A stretch of DNA of 64,000 nt from Molanna angustata (GCA_963576475.1 OY754980.1:30970185-31034184), one strand, 5' to 3'; counted from the stretch's first letter, positions 12,900 to 25,077 are shown. Made by a program: numbers and translations. The notes: generated by a model not told the origin, from the sequence alone.

Positions 12900-13720
12900 A
12901 CATTTTATTTTTAAGTCACAATTAGTCACTTCCTAGATATCAAAATGTCATTTGAAAGAACATGCAAATACCTACAAGTTATTTGTGGGTCATAAAAAAG
13001 TAAAATTAAATATAATGAGTATCTGATCATTCACTAAGTTTGATATAAAAGAGTTTTATCATAACACTTCCCAAAGGATTGATTGAAATACGAATGAACA
13101 ACCTACCTACGCAGTGTCGAGACATGTCATCAACATTATAACATTGGTTCAGATTTTTATATCTGCGAAAAATGAAAAATTTCTGGTGTGACATAATATG
13201 ATACTATAAACAAATTCATCTGATATCCAGTATAATATTCTGTAATTTCTGAGTCTGAGAAACAAGGATAATTCCTAAATGGGTTGCCCGACAACAATCC
13301 AATTGCATAGGTCATAACATCAGGCATCTGTGCCTACTCGTCGCGATCGCCAAAGGAATGTCAACGGAACCATAGAGGTCGCCTTAGAGACGGCTATAAT
13401 TATACTATAGACGACTATTATAGGTGTTCAGTAATATACTAACGCTTTTGCAGATACCAAGAGATCGGTGAAGACACAAAGAAAGCACTTTCCCTACTTT
13501 TCTTCTGTAGGTATATGTAGAAGATCTGAGCATAATTCGTACTATAAGTAGGTGGATTCTAATGTTATTCTGGGGGGGGGCAAGTATGGAAAACCGGCCT
13601 ATCTTAAGATTTTATAGAACTCCACACGATAATTATATCCATGGATATGGGTAATCACGAGGGTTTTCATTTCGCCGATTGACCAGACTTGCCCCATTTA
13701 GGTTTACTGTAATATGTATC
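12900..13720. other. Unassigned
   Basis: AT-rich with a GC-richer patch at about 13260-13400 (TCGTCGCGATCGCC). A G9 homopolymer lies near 13570. I see no coding, tail or inverted-repeat structure. Confidence 0.3.
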
Positions 13721-13724
13721 CCAT

Positions 13725-14190
13725 CATGTCTAACACATAATTATAACATATCATAAAAACAAATATACAAATTAAAATATACAGCTATAAAATCAAGGAT
13801 TTATATCATTTCATAATTTTAAAAATATATTTTAAATTCCTTTTTTGAGAATCCAAGAAGATAGTTTATTTTTCATAGCACTTAGTGACTTTATATTATA
13901 CATATATCTCAGAACCATTTATTTTTTTTGTAAATATTTTTAAAATACGAGGTAAAATAAAATCAAAATGTTTTTGAGCAAACGTGTATGAGTTCTGGGG
14001 ATGTGTAAAAATCTGTGTTTAATATTGTAGGAATTTTCAACTCAAGTATATTGTGAAATATTGAGCTTATGTGAGTAAATGATTAATTTTTGAGGTATTG
14101 CTGACGAATATTTTTAAAACTGAATCAAGCTGTTTACTTAATGATAAACTGTTTTTATTTAAAGCACTTGGCCTATAATATCTGTTATAA
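13725..14190 (-). mobile_element. LINE family K 3' end, minus strand
   Basis: Read on the minus strand this is a diverged copy of the 17.9-18.3 kb segment. The two share the region for DIRQLY (GCTGACGAATAT here), TTTGCTCAAAAACATTTTG, ACCTCGTATTTT and AAGATAGTTTATTTTTCAT. Several indels break the frame. The 5' boundary fades near 14190. Confidence 0.75.
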
Positions 14191-14985
14191 AAAAGCGAAA
14201 GAAAGATTAATAATTGAATACGACCAAAACAAAATAGCTACACAGGAATCGTAGGTAGTCGTCTACTACTCTTGTCATTTTTCCCGCTCTTTTTTGCTGA
14301 CCTAGGAGCAATTTAATAATAATAATACCTACACAAAACTAAAACACATAGACCATTGGCAGTATTATTAGCATCATTCGCCGAAGAATAAAGTGGAGAC
14401 TTGTGGTTGGTATGGTGGAAGGGTTTGAAAGAAAACAATATTCGTACGTTTTGCGAATAAACCCCTTCGCAGTCCCTTTAAAACCCTCCTTATCGTGGAA
14501 TAGAACCAGACCAATCGCATCACTAAATCAAGGATTTAACCCTCTACATATATATACAATTGGAAGCCGATTCAGAGCCAGAGACTTTATACATAGACCG
14601 TTTTAAATTTGTAGTGAAAAAAAGAAGAATTGAATTGTATGGTAGGTAGGCATATATACTTTTGTCTATGCATTAGGTATATACTTTTTTTATTTTATTT
14701 TTATTATTGAAACCAAACAAAATATAACAATATACAAACAATAAAAATATTACAAAAAAGTACAATTTAAATAGGTTATATGAAACATTTTTTTATAGTA
14801 TCATTTGGTATACACTACCTCACTAGGCTGAGCCTGTACCGAGGTGGCAGAATTTTTTTTTTCTGCGTTATATCTGACAGAAAAATATTAAACTTGTATT
14901 TAACTAAAACTTGTTATAAAATATACCTATTATAAAAATAAAAATACAAACTATTGTACATTCTCATATATTTTACTATTTGCAT
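14190..14985. other. Unassigned
   Basis: 14403-14606 holds a 67-codon frame (MVGMVEGFERKQYSYVLRIN at its start) in slightly GC-richer DNA. I do not recognise it and give it little weight. 14640-14985 is AT-rich with a T-rich run at about 14690-14710, which could be a minus-strand tail. Confidence 0.25.
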
Positions 14986-16270
14986 GTAACACATGAGATC
15001 CAACTGTCGATAGCGATAGTAGGTATATATATTTGAAAAATACGTACCAAAATCATCATCATCCTCAGCTTTACAACCCTTGATGGGTCCTAGCTGCCTC
15101 CAAGAATCATCTTCTAACTGCTCTATTGTTGGCTGCTACTTTCCAGTTCTGCTGCCCCATAGCCCGACAATCCGCGACAACGCCGTCCAACCATCGTAGC
15201 TTAGGTTTCCCTACGCTTCTTCAACCGGTTGGGTTGTTAGTCAACACCCTTTTTGGGATCTCCAGATCATCCATACGGTGTACATGACCCAGCCAGCGTA
15301 GTCTGCTAATCTTAATAAACTTGACAACGCTGATGTCCTGGTAAAGATCATAGAGCTCAGTGTTGTATCTCTTACGCCATGTTTGACCATCATTAATTGG
15401 TCCATATATTCTGCGTAAGATTTTTCTTTCAAAGGCGTCAAGTCTGTTATCATCGTGCTTGGTTAATGTCCAAGTCTCCGAGGCATATGTTAAGACTGGT
15501 CTAATTAGTGTCTTGTATAGTGTGGCTTTAGTTTTTCTGGACAATGGGCGTGATTTCAATTGTCCAATGAGACCAAAGTAACTCCGGTTAGCTGCAAGAA
15601 TCGTACCAAAATACGTACCAAAATATAAACCCATACCATCAAACATTATAGTAGCGGAATGTGTGAGCAGCCTGTATAGTGGTGACCAAACAGACTTTTT
15701 CGCACTCACCGACAAAGCAATCAATTATATCAAGATCCTGGACATTCATATTTGACAAGCAGGAAATTTAACCCTGCGCAACATTAGTTTACCTTAAGAA
15801 TGGCAAATTTTATATTTTAACTCTGTTTTGTCGTTGTGATATATGCGGCCTAATGCTAAATATATAAACTCATAATTCCAAATTATTGTTTATTTTAAGA
15901 TATTTTGTTTTCTATACAAAACATGCAGGTATGTCTGTAAAAATAGGAAAGTATTGAGGTCAGTCCTTTTTCTTACCCAGAATTTTTGCTACTGCAACCA
16001 CCACTCGCTCTGCATAATATGGGGACTGTAAACGGCCCCTTCACAGAACGCTAAGTGAACGGCAAGAAAAAATGCATATCACGAAAAGTAGCTCATGGAG
16101 CCCTCTACCCAGTATATGAGAACAGCACGATGGTATGTATGTATGTTTGGAGTTTAAGTATCAAAATATTAAGTCACCTTAGATATTGTGTATAGCCAAT
16201 AGCCACTACCATACAAAATATATATCTATGTCGTCACTTAATTAGATTTTTATAAAAATTACTACAACGT
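14985..16270. repeat. Repeat family A, copy 1, interrupted
   Basis: TGCATGTAACACATGAGATC and CAACTGTCGATAGCGATAGT at the left, and AGATATTTTGTTTTCTATAC, then GCACGATGGTATGTATGTAT on the right, are shared with 37440-38640 and 44600-45620. This copy is split by an RTE-2 insertion (15054-15607) and by unassigned DNA at about 15640-15850. It is non-coding. Confidence 0.7.
15054..15607 (-). pseudogene. RTE-2 insertion inside family A with target-site duplication
   Basis: The minus-strand frame gives GQLKSRPLSRKTKATLYK, TLIRPVLTYASETWTLTK, FERKILRRIYGP and RLRWLGHVHRMDD, then runs into a shorter, shifted end and a GATGATGATGAT tail at 15054-15062. AATACGTACCAAAAT stands on both sides (ending 15053 and starting about 15610), so the insertion boundaries are clear. 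Codons upstream of about 15607 in the same open frame belong to the host repeat, not to the RT. Confidence 0.82.
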
Positions 16271-16967
16271 GGTAACCTGTCATTGGTGTCTGTAAAACTA
16301 ATATTATTGACAAAGTTGTTACCAGTAAGTTGTGAAATAAGCAATTAAAAATAAAACATTTACCTACCTAATATTATAGTAGGTTAATGATGTACAAACC
16401 GCCCCCTCCACGGCGAAAAGGTTCAAGAAGTTTGGCGGCATCTATATATCGATTAAGTATGGAATATTGGTGAATCGTGATTTCGAAAATTCAAAAGCAG
16501 ATTTTTACATCAATTTCTAAATAACTGACGTAAAAAAATAATTAAAAATAAAATATAATATGTAGGCATCGCAAAGAGAGTGCATACTATGAGTTTCGTC
16601 ATTATATTGTTTTTTTGTGTATGGCGTACCTATTATAATATTTTGTATAGTTTTTATAGCATAGCATAGCAAACTATAAGATCAATCAACTTCATATTGA
16701 TATCATAATTCCCAAATATGTGTAAAAGCTTCATTAAGTTAATGTTTTCTATTTGTTAAATTATTTTCTTCTTTATTACTTCATGTCAAAATTATCAAAA
16801 AAGCGTTCTGAAAAATTGAGTTTTTCATTTATTTTTTCAAAGCGTAAAAATGTCAGCCCTTCATAGAAATACATTTCGGGTTCGTCAACCTCTAAAAAGA
16901 AGAAAAAATGAAGGTAGACTTACTATAGGTAATGTATTGGAAAGCTAAATTTTGAGCACATCTATAT
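16270..16967. other. Unassigned AT-rich DNA
   Basis: No coding, no tail and no clear inverted repeat. A short GC-rich motif CCGCCCCCTCCACGGCG lies near 16400. Confidence 0.3.
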
Positions 16968-17149
16968 ACAGAGACGAAGTAGGAATATTCCTAGAAACCA
17001 AGACACCTTCAGCGCTTACGACCTGTCATTGACTAGTTTACTTTAATTTTTATAATATATTTCGGGCATCTACCAGGTTAAATATTAATTTTACACGTAC
17101 CCAATAAAATATTTCTCGACTTGGGAAATTTATCGTCTCACAGATCAGC

Positions 17150-17282
17150 AATTTAGCTCAAGAAAAGAATCAAGAAAAGGTCAACTGGTGTCACATGACA
17201 GACAACTGACACTTCCATACATTTAGTTATCGTTTCTTGTATCTTTTCTTGAGTTAAATGGCACGTTGTCTAGTGGGGCAAG
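17150..17282. mobile_element. MITE with CTGCCCC-type end (family P), degenerate
   Basis: The right end GGCACGTTGTCTAGTGGGGCA matches the terminal repeat of the MITEs at 36435-36602 and 54143-54283. Inside, TAGCTCAAGAAAAG and CTTTTCTTGAGTTA form inverted arms around a GTCACATGAC-type centre. The left terminus is eroded. Confidence 0.55.
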
Positions 17283-17289
17283 ACTGAAA

Positions 17290-17362
17290 ACACAATATTT
17301 AAAATTGTGTCTCCACCAGGAATCGAACCTGGGACCTTTTAGCTCAGGATTTTATGTGATCA
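17290..17362 (-). mobile_element. SINE-2 fragment
   Basis: On the minus strand: CTGAGCTAAAAGGTCCCAGG, then GGTTCGATTCCTGGTGGAG, then ACACAATTTT. This matches the B-box half of the SINE at 59065-59180 and the one at 48963-49100. The A-box half is missing. Confidence 0.65.
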
Positions 17363-17629
17363 CTTTGAGCGCTTGCGCAACGTTCACCAATTATGCCTTT
17401 TATTGAGTGCCCTTATTAATCCATTTTTTTCAAATATATGTTGCTCATGAATATAAACTAATAAAAAGAGCCTTAAAAAGGTATAAAACATAATTTGTAA
17501 TTTGATATAATTTTGTTAATACTACTATAAACTGTTGTTTTTATTTATCAAGAGAATAAATAAATAAATAATATATGAACGCTAAGAATACTATCGCCAT
17601 TTGTGGAAGCGACAATGAAACTTTTTTCT

Positions 17630-18545
17630 AAAGCCATCAATTGGTTCCTCAAAAATGAAAGCAAATATCCTTATATAATATGAGGTGACAATGCTTTCGA
17701 AAAGATGTCTCCTCTGAAAAAAATAAAGTAATTAAATACCTTAAGTTCATCTATTATGCAGTTGCCCAATCTATACTATGTTATGGCATCATAGTTTGGG
17801 TAGGAACGTATAAAACCGCACTTAGTCCCATTGAAATAGCCCAGAAGAGTATCATTCGAGTTATTAATAAAAAACCTTTTAGATATCCATCTAATTCATT
17901 ATTTTCTGAATTTGAAGTTTTAGATATTCGTCAGCTGTACCTCAAGAAATTAATCATTTACTCACATACGTTCAATATTACACAATATACTCGAGTTGAA
18001 AATTCCTACAATATTAGACACAGACCCATCCCCAGAGCTCATACCACGTTTGCTCAAAAACATTTTGATTTTATTTTACCTCGTATTTTAAACATATTTA
18101 CAAAAGAATTAATTGGTTCTGAGATAAACAATACAAAGTTACTAAGTGCTATGAAAAATAAACTATCTTCTTGGATTCTCAACAAAGGTAGAATGAACAT
18201 TGAAGATATATTTTTTAAAATTATGAAATGATTATAAAACCGTGATTTTGTAGCTTATATTATAATTTGTATGTTTGATTTTTTTATATGTTATAATTAT
18301 GTGTTAGACATAAATGGGTTACATAAGTAAAGTCTGTGTCAGTTAAAATGAATGTAAAGCTATTCCGGCACAAGCACTGCTTAGTGGAATAGTTCTTATC
18401 CACTGGATTATATTCATTTTGTCAGTGCCAACATATACTCAATTGTCTATTTTTCATAATTTCTGTTGTACCTACTATATTTCACTATTGTATTGTTGTA
18501 TTTTTTTTGTATGGTTATTGTGGATTTTAAATAAATAAAAAAAAA
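17630..18545 (+). mobile_element. LINE family K, 5'-truncated, with 3' UTR and tail
   Basis: An RT C-terminal frame (17689-18231) is followed by about 300 bp of 3' UTR (GTTAGACATAAATGGG, then CAAGCACTGCTTAGTGG and CACTGGATTATATTCATTTT) and ends in AAATAAATAAAAAAAA at 18530-18545. The minus-strand copy at 13725-14190 covers part of the same region. The catalytic domain is missing. Confidence 0.8.
17689..18231 (+). pseudogene. Non-LTR RT thumb/C-terminal frame (180 codons, no start)
   Basis: Uninterrupted frame with no early ATG, so start-based gene calling misses it. It reads YLKFIYYAVAQSILCYGIIV, IEIAQKSIIRVINKKPFRYP, DIRQLYLKKLI, then basic, hydrophobic residues to FFKIMK and a stop. The AQSILCYGIIVW and AQKSIIRVINKKP motifs are those that follow the palm domain in many Jockey/I-type reverse transcriptases. 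The absence of stops over 543 bp suggests a fairly young insertion. The finger and palm domains are absent, so no activity is expected. Confidence 0.72.
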
Positions 18546-18549
18546 TTAA

Positions 18550-19390
18550 CCTTATCCTATATTTATTTATTTTATTTAATATTTTCTGTTTTAATAATAT
18601 TATAATATAATATTACATGCATGTACAGGATGTGAATTATTTGACAAATTTTTGCCTTTCCTAATCCAAAAAATCTTGCTTGAATCTATAGATCCTGTCC
18701 CTTCGTACAGAGGTTAAAATACATTCAATGTCAGGGCTTATTTGTATTTTCTTATCAAGGGTTATATTTAATCGTATTATAAGTACGCTAGCTGTGGCGT
18801 TCTTAATCGTTTGATAAGGTTTTGTTGCGAGTCGGCAAGGTCCGAACTAATCCGAAGCCGAACGATTGTCGGAAGACTTCGTCCCACACGAAAAGAATAT
18901 AAATCTATCTGTCGCTCCGGACTAACATTATTGAAATGTGACGAAAGGACGAGGCGAGGCGAGGTTTAATGGCGTTATTTTTGTGATATACTGTGCGGGG
19001 GTTGCACTGTATTTCTACATAATTAATATTTGTTTTCTATATTATGGGGAATGATTTCTTCAAATAATACGCAATGTAGATCTTATAATTTATCTATAAA
19101 AAACATGATCAAATACTTATGACTTATCGCTACTTACTGCCCGGTGCAGAATGCTCGTTTACCCTTTCACGCACTACATAATAATATATTATAAGAAGCA
19201 TTCGTCTCTCTCGCACACTGATATGCCCCTTTCACACATACACTACAGTTTTATTTTTGTATTCTAAAAGAGACTTTCTATTTTATATTGTAATATCCTT
19301 AATTTTAAAACTGTTTTAAAAGAAATAAATAATATTCTCGTAACATAATACGTTGTATTATAATATTTATAATCCCAATCTCAGATCTTT
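18550..19390. other. Unassigned, with isolated GC-rich island at 18790-18990
   Basis: The island contains GCCGAACGATTGTCGG, TCGTCCCACACG, a TATAAAT box near 18897 and GACGAGGCGAGGCGAGG. It differs sharply from its AT-rich surroundings. It has no long frame. It could be a promoter or first exon, or part of an unknown element; there is no decisive evidence. Confidence 0.3.
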
Positions 19391-19399
19391 TACCCCGCC

Positions 19400-19830
19400 T
19401 TAAATCAAATATGCTTTTCAAATGGGATGAAAATTGGTACAAAACAAAAAAAATATAAGGGTGCTTATCATGCAGGTATCCAACAAAAAAATTCCTCTAA
19501 ACCATGGTTTTATAATAGAAACATATCAAAACGATAAATTAATATCATGTATTTCATGAGAATTGGCCATTGTTCAATTGCCTCCCATCTGTATAGAATT
19601 AGAGTTCTTAATAGCACACTTTGCCAGTGTGGTGATGAGGATGAGACAATTGATCATGTATTGTTTAACTGTAAAAATATTTCCGCCTTCAAAAATATAT
19701 ATAAACAATTAATTAAAATCACTCACCAATCTCCACTTAATATCCAACATCTTTTGTCTCTTAATAATTCACGTTCACTGTCCTTGATTTCAAAATTCCT
19801 TTCATTGAATGACAAAAATTCATAATAAAA
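19400..19830 (+). pseudogene. I-like non-LTR C-terminal end
   Basis: The frame 19547-19825 (92 codons) reads MRIGHCSIASHLYRIRV, then LCQCGDEDETIDHVLFNCKN. The RxGHC...HLYRI block followed by CxCG...ETxxHxLFxC is the zinc-knuckle-like end found after the RNase H region of I-clade and related elements. The stretch before it (19400-19546) is degenerate. The reading frame ends cleanly at a stop, and an AT-rich 3' UTR may follow. Confidence 0.65.
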
Positions 19831-20115
19831 TTAACTTCTCTCCTCTAACATGAAATAATTGGCACATAGCACTCTTTACTGGGTGAATTGCCTTAAACTA
19901 AAAAAATACGTTGTTTTATATTATTTAACCAATATTAGATATATTTTTTCTCTATTGATTTTCAAATCACACAAACTAACCAGTCATTATTATTTCCAGC
20001 GTTGTTTTCTGTCAATTTTGTTACCGGTTTGAGGCCCGACCCTCATCATTTCGTACTCTCAAAATCAATTTGCCTATCAATATGGACCTTTTAGGCAGGT
20101 ACTTCATAGGCAGTT

Positions 20116-20463
20116 TTGTTAGGCCTTTCGCTCTCGGATATAACGATCTTGGAGAAATATCAACTCGATGTTTTCTTTATTTTCCATATTGGATTCGTAT
20201 TGCTGACAGATTTTGATTTTATTCTCGGGGATCCTTCAATAACCGACCCGAAACTTTTATTTTCATATACGTGGGAGCAAAAACAACAAAATGGTTTTGT
20301 GAATCTCTTATCCACGACGATGCGGAGCGAATCTTTATCGGGTCAATGCGGTAAAAGTGAATCGGGGATACACTTCATCCATCATGACGCATCACTTGAA
20401 GGGTTAATCAATTTTATTTCAGAAAACTACGGTTACATTTTATGTCTGCAAAGAAACGATTAA
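20116..20463 (+). CDS. Hypothetical ORF, 115 codons
   Basis: The frame begins at a TTG or internal start. It contains VFFIFHIGFVLLTDFDFILG near residues 20-38, WEQKQQNGFVNLL, and a Ser/Gly-rich middle, ending CLQRND. The N-terminal third is hydrophobic enough for one membrane segment. The GC content is higher than that of the flanks, so the stretch is not random AT-rich DNA. I do not recognise the family. It may be a fragment of a repeat element or a decayed exon rather than a gene. Confidence 0.25.
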   Translation: MLGLSLSDITILEKYQLDVFFIFHIGFVLLTDFDFILGDPSITDPKLLFSYTWEQKQQNGFVNLLSTTMRSESLSGQCGKSESGIHFIHHDASLEGLINFISENYGYILCLQRND

Positions 20464-20519
20464 AAGTTTTAGATTAACCATTTGTGGCCGATACTGGAAC
20501 AAATCAAATCAAATTAACT

Positions 20520-21940
20520 ATAATAGGTATATATCCCATCCTTTTGAAGCTAACTTCACTCGCCGTCCGCTGTACAGTTCATATGCGCATTAATTTTTCT
20601 TTAAAACATTGTGACTCAATTGATATATGTATTATAATTCATTTATAGTAGGTATAACAAACATATTATACAAGTCATTCTTAACATCTTTTACTTAAAA
20701 TTCCATCCTTAATTGAGAATGTGTTGTGTTTTTTTTTTGTTTTTTTTGCCGTTACACCGAAAAAACCAGCCATTACCATAAATCAATTCGTTATATTCAA
20801 TTTCACTAATTATTTAAAAAGGGATTGGTCAAAAAATAAATAGTCTCAACCAACCAGAGTAAAGTAAATTTATTGTATAATATCAATTGTTATAAATGAC
20901 CAATCACAAGAACCTTTAAGCTCCTTCTACATATATTATGTAATATATAAATATAAGTAAAATTTGGCAAAATAGTCATAAGCTAGTTAATGCCCTAACA
21001 AGGCGAAATAGGCATATTGCATATAGTAAAATTCATGTAAAATCAAAAAGTAGTTTACATACTTTTAATTATAGATATAACTGGAAAAATTTTATTTCAT
21101 AAATAAATATATGAAGTTAACCTAGCAACACCAAGAATCTCGAGGATTCTTCAAGGTATGTGACATCATTTACACTTGAGTTAGGAATCGTCTCCAAGGT
21201 ATGTGCAATGAAGCCCTGGCGCTTCCTCAAGATTTGATTGTGAATGCGGCATGTCAATATCTAATTCGATTCCAACGCAAACACCAATGACAGATGTTTA
21301 ATAATATAGCAATTGTTTTCAGATTTTATCCCGCGGGTGTTGTATGGGGAATTCTCAGGTTTAGAAAACATAGATACAATAATACATAGGAAGGTACGTT
21401 GTATCGTATCCCGTTAATCCTCTTACCTGAAGGATAATAAAAAGCAAATGGTCCAGTGAGAGAGGGTAACACAGCAAGCACACAGTAGTTAAGATAATAG
21501 TATAAGACTAACGGACCGTTATGAGAGCGAAAAGCTTAGCCCCCGTTAGATATTAACACTGCAGGGTTGAAACTTTACAAATCAAAACTATGCCTTCGAA
21601 CTTATGAAAGCAGTTTATTTTCAATAATTATACTATGTTGTGAGAGATAGGGTGATGGGTAGGTAAAGTTATTGGCGGTTTATAAATTATTTCATGTTGA
21701 GAATTACCCAGCAAATACCCAGCTGGAAAATGTGAATGATAATATAGTGTTGATAACATATTATACGGCATAAGTGATAGGATCATAGAATTATAAGGTA
21801 GGTACAGAAGCCGCGTGTAGTAGGTACAAATTTCGAATTCAAATGTATACCAAGTTTTTTTACATGTGTGTGAGGCGGAAGTTGACTTGAGCATTTAGGA
21901 ATGTAAATATTGGTTTAAACCTATACTATGGGAATTTATT
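20520..21940. other. Unassigned
   Basis: AT-rich. AAGAATCTCGAGGATTCTT near 21132 is a perfect short palindrome. 21130-21310 is a little GC-richer, without a long frame. Nothing else can be supported. Confidence 0.3.
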
Positions 21941-21949
21941 TGATCTGAT

Positions 21950-22879
21950 ATGTGGCTCTTTAATCTCTACATTGATTTCTGCATAAGAGCCCTTAAGTAT
22001 GAAAGTAAGGGTCTGAAACTGAGTACTGTAACAGTACGTGATCTGATGTATGCAGACGACAAAGTATTGTTAGCAGAAAGTATGGAAGAGTTACAGTATC
22101 TTGTAAGTATGGTATATGAAGGATGCATAGAAAACGGACTTAAAATGAATGCCAGCAAATCAAAGGTAATGGTCTTTGAAAAGAGTGAAAGCAGAACAGT
22201 GTGTCAAATAAAAGTAGAGAATGAATGGCTTGAACAAGTCGACGAGTATGTCTATCTGGGTAGTATGTTCCAACGGAATGGACGGCCTGATAAGGATATT
22301 GAAAGAAGAGTTATGGCAGGAAACAGAGTGAATGGAGCACTTAGACCAGTTATGAATGTTCGCAACATATCAAGAGACGCTAAAGTTGCCATTCATAACG
22401 CAATCGTAGTGCCAACCCTGACGTATGCAAGTGAGACCTGGAGATGGCAGAAGTCGCACGAAAGCAGAATAAATGCAGTTGAAATGAGATCGCTTAGAAG
22501 AATTTGTAACAGAACGATGTATGATAGAGTTCGGAATGAAGATACAAGGAAAGAATTTAAGATAAAGAAAGATGTAATTAACAGAATGAAAGTTAACACA
22601 TTGAGATGGTTTGGCCACTTGGGGAGAATGAACGAAGAACGCCTGACGAAGAAAATATACAAAGCTGACAGGAACGGAATAAGAGGTCGCGGGCGCCCAA
22701 GAAAAGGATGGCACGACCATGTAAACGATATTTTGAAAGATGGAAATGTAAGAAGCATGAACAACAGACGAACATGTATAAGACGATGTATGAATGTTGA
22801 TGAGGCGATGAATTTGTGTCAAGATAGAAAAATGTGGCGTTCGGTTCTCTCTGCCTACCCCGTGAGGGACATGGCGTGA
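21950..22879 (+). pseudogene. RTE-type reverse transcriptase, palm to C-terminus (309 codons)
   Basis: It opens with MWLFNLYID, the middle of the usual SPWLFNLYID block, so the truncation lies inside that motif. The catalytic MYADD motif is at residues 33-37. The frame continues with SKSKVMVF (48-60 region), YVYLGSMFQRNG, TLTYASETWRWQK, LRWFGHLGRMNEE and GRGRPRKGWHDHV, ending SAYPVRDMA. The endonuclease, the fingers and the first palm aspartate are absent, so it cannot act on its own. The open frame over 930 bp points to a recent insertion. Confidence 0.88.
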
Positions 22880-22915
22880 TGGTATATATGTATGTATGTA
22901 TGATATGTGTATATT
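21950..22915 (+). mobile_element. RTE-1 retrotransposon, 5'-truncated, best copy in window
   Basis: The copy starts within the RT palm domain and runs to the 3' end GTGAGGGACATGGCGTGATG and a TATGTATGTATG tail (22880-22905). The coding frame is intact from the truncation point to the stop. Many shorter 3' ends of the same family lie in the window (6.4, 11.0, 28.9, 33.0, 34.3, 36.9, 40.0, 40.7, 52.7, 56.4, 58.6 kb). Confidence 0.88.
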
Positions 22916-22919
22916 GTGC

Positions 22920-23990
<1,071 letters not shown>

Positions 23991-24055
23991 ACTAGAAAGG
24001 TTTTCACGGGTATTTGAAAATATGAAATTATTATTATCTTTGGGGTTATCCCGCG

Positions 24056-24125
24056 TCAAAATCAGATCCTTGGAAGGATCTTTCGTCAACCGACGTTTCG
24101 CCTGGATCACACCAGGCATCTTCAG
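24056..24125 (-). ncRNA. Hammerhead-like hairpin motif, PLE copy A
   Basis: On the minus strand: CTGAAGA, a stem GCCTGG/CCAGGC with loop TGTGAT, GAAACGTCGG, a short GTC/GAC pairing, then a second stem GATCCTT/AAGGATC. The elements CTGANGA and GAAAC...GTC resemble the hammerhead core. One extra base sits between CTGAAGA and the stem, so self-cleavage is uncertain. Confidence 0.5.
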
Positions 24126-24219
24126 GGCCTTGTTGATAGATTCTCGCTTCGTGTGTCAGTGCAAGCCCGTCCGTTCGAGCCGAGAACCTAGCACCAAGTG
24201 AAGATTGGAAAGTTAAAGT

Positions 24220-24699
24220 TTAAACTGTTGGGGTAGATGGGTTTTCCCCGCTTTTGTTCGCCTTAATGGCTTTTGACTGGCTTCTGGTGATTCGCCTCAC
24301 GCTTAATGATGTATCTATTGTATTAATTTTATTTGTTTGGCGTTTAACATTTAATGGGTTTACTGTAATGGGATTTTTATTGCTGTCAATTTCTGAGGTA
24401 TTTAATGAATGTTTTATAATGTTATTTTTATTTTTATTGTCGATTCTATTTTTATGTAAGATATTTTTCCAGGCCAGCGGGAGACGCACACCATCGTCTC
24501 GATTATTCACGACATTCTTCCTTTTGTAAATTTCGATTGCCTCTCTATAAATTCTTACTGTTTCTGTGTTAATACTTGCAACTACGCGTGCATTATCGAA
24601 ATCGATTTGATGTCCTTCGTTCAGAGTATGTTGGACTAGTGAAGACGTTAATTTTCTATTGTTTGAATCCACTCTATGCTCCGCGACCCTGGCTGATAT
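24220..24699 (-). pseudogene. PLE GIY-YIG endonuclease C-terminal part and tail domain
   Basis: Minus-strand frame: ISARVAEHRVDSNNRKLTSS, VQHTLNEGHQIDFDNARVVA, then IYREAIEIYKRKN, an Asn/Lys-rich linker and RRITRSQSKA near the end. The ARVxEHR, HxLxxGHxIDF and REAxEIxKR order is the C-terminal half of the GIY-YIG nuclease of Penelope-like retroelements. The GIY-YIG strand itself and the whole RT are missing because of 5' truncation. A 22-base A-run (T on the plus strand, 24698-24719) adjoins its 5' end. Confidence 0.85.
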
Positions 24700-24720
24700 T
24701 TTTTTTTTTTTTTTTTTTTC

Positions 24721-24822
24721 CTGAAGATGCCTGGTGTGATCCAGGCGAAACGTCGGTTGACGAAAGATCCTTCCAAGGATCTGATTTTGACGCGGGATAA
24801 CCCCAAAGATAATAATAATTTC
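24721..24822 (+). ncRNA. Second copy of the PLE-A 3' motif, plus strand
   Basis: An inverted copy of the copy A 3' end: CTGAAGATGCCTGG, loop, CCAGGCGAAACGTCGG, the GATCCTT/AAGGATC stem, TTTGACGCGGGATAACCCC, ending at a short TA array (24822-24842). Only the last ~100 bp of the element are present. It is preceded by a T-run. Confidence 0.6.
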
Positions 24823-24894
24823 ATATATATATATATATATATGTTAAATCTAAGGTTTTCGCGAGTACAAAATATGTTATTATTAAGTATTTTG

Positions 24895-24979
24895 GGGATA
24901 ACCCGCGTCAAATTCTGATTCCCGAGAGAATCAGTCGTCTGCCGACGTTTCGTCTGAATCACATCAGACATTTTCAATA
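24895..24979 (-). ncRNA. PLE structured 3' motif, copy B
   Basis: Minus strand: TTGAAAATGTCTGA, loop TGTGAT, TCAGACGAAACGTCGG, then stem TGATTCTC/GGGAATCA and TTTGACGCGGGTTATCCCC. Stem sequences differ from copy A at several paired positions with pairing kept. The core CTGAAGA is changed to TTGAAAA. Confidence 0.5.
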
Positions 24980-25077
24980 GGCGCCTTGTTAATAAATTTC
25001 CGTCGCGAGGGATAGTGCGCGCACGTCCGTTCGCGTCGGAAGCTTACCACCAAGTGAAAGTTTGAAAGGAAGCCATG

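Larger units (their letters stand above)
16968..17450. mobile_element. Family M element split by nested repeats
   Basis: The left part (GAGACGAAGTAGGAATATTC to CCTGTCATTGACTAGTTTA, ending about 17042) and the right part (TGTGATCACTTTGAGCGC to CACCAATTATGCC, from about 17355) join into one M arm. The DNA between holds a MITE (17150-17282) and a SINE-2 fragment (17290-17362), so M is the oldest layer in this stack. Confidence 0.7.

Noticed and set aside
15221..15724. 167-codon minus-strand frame as one protein
   Set aside because: Only the part below about 15607 is RTE-2. The upstream ~40 codons lie in the host repeat beyond the target duplication.
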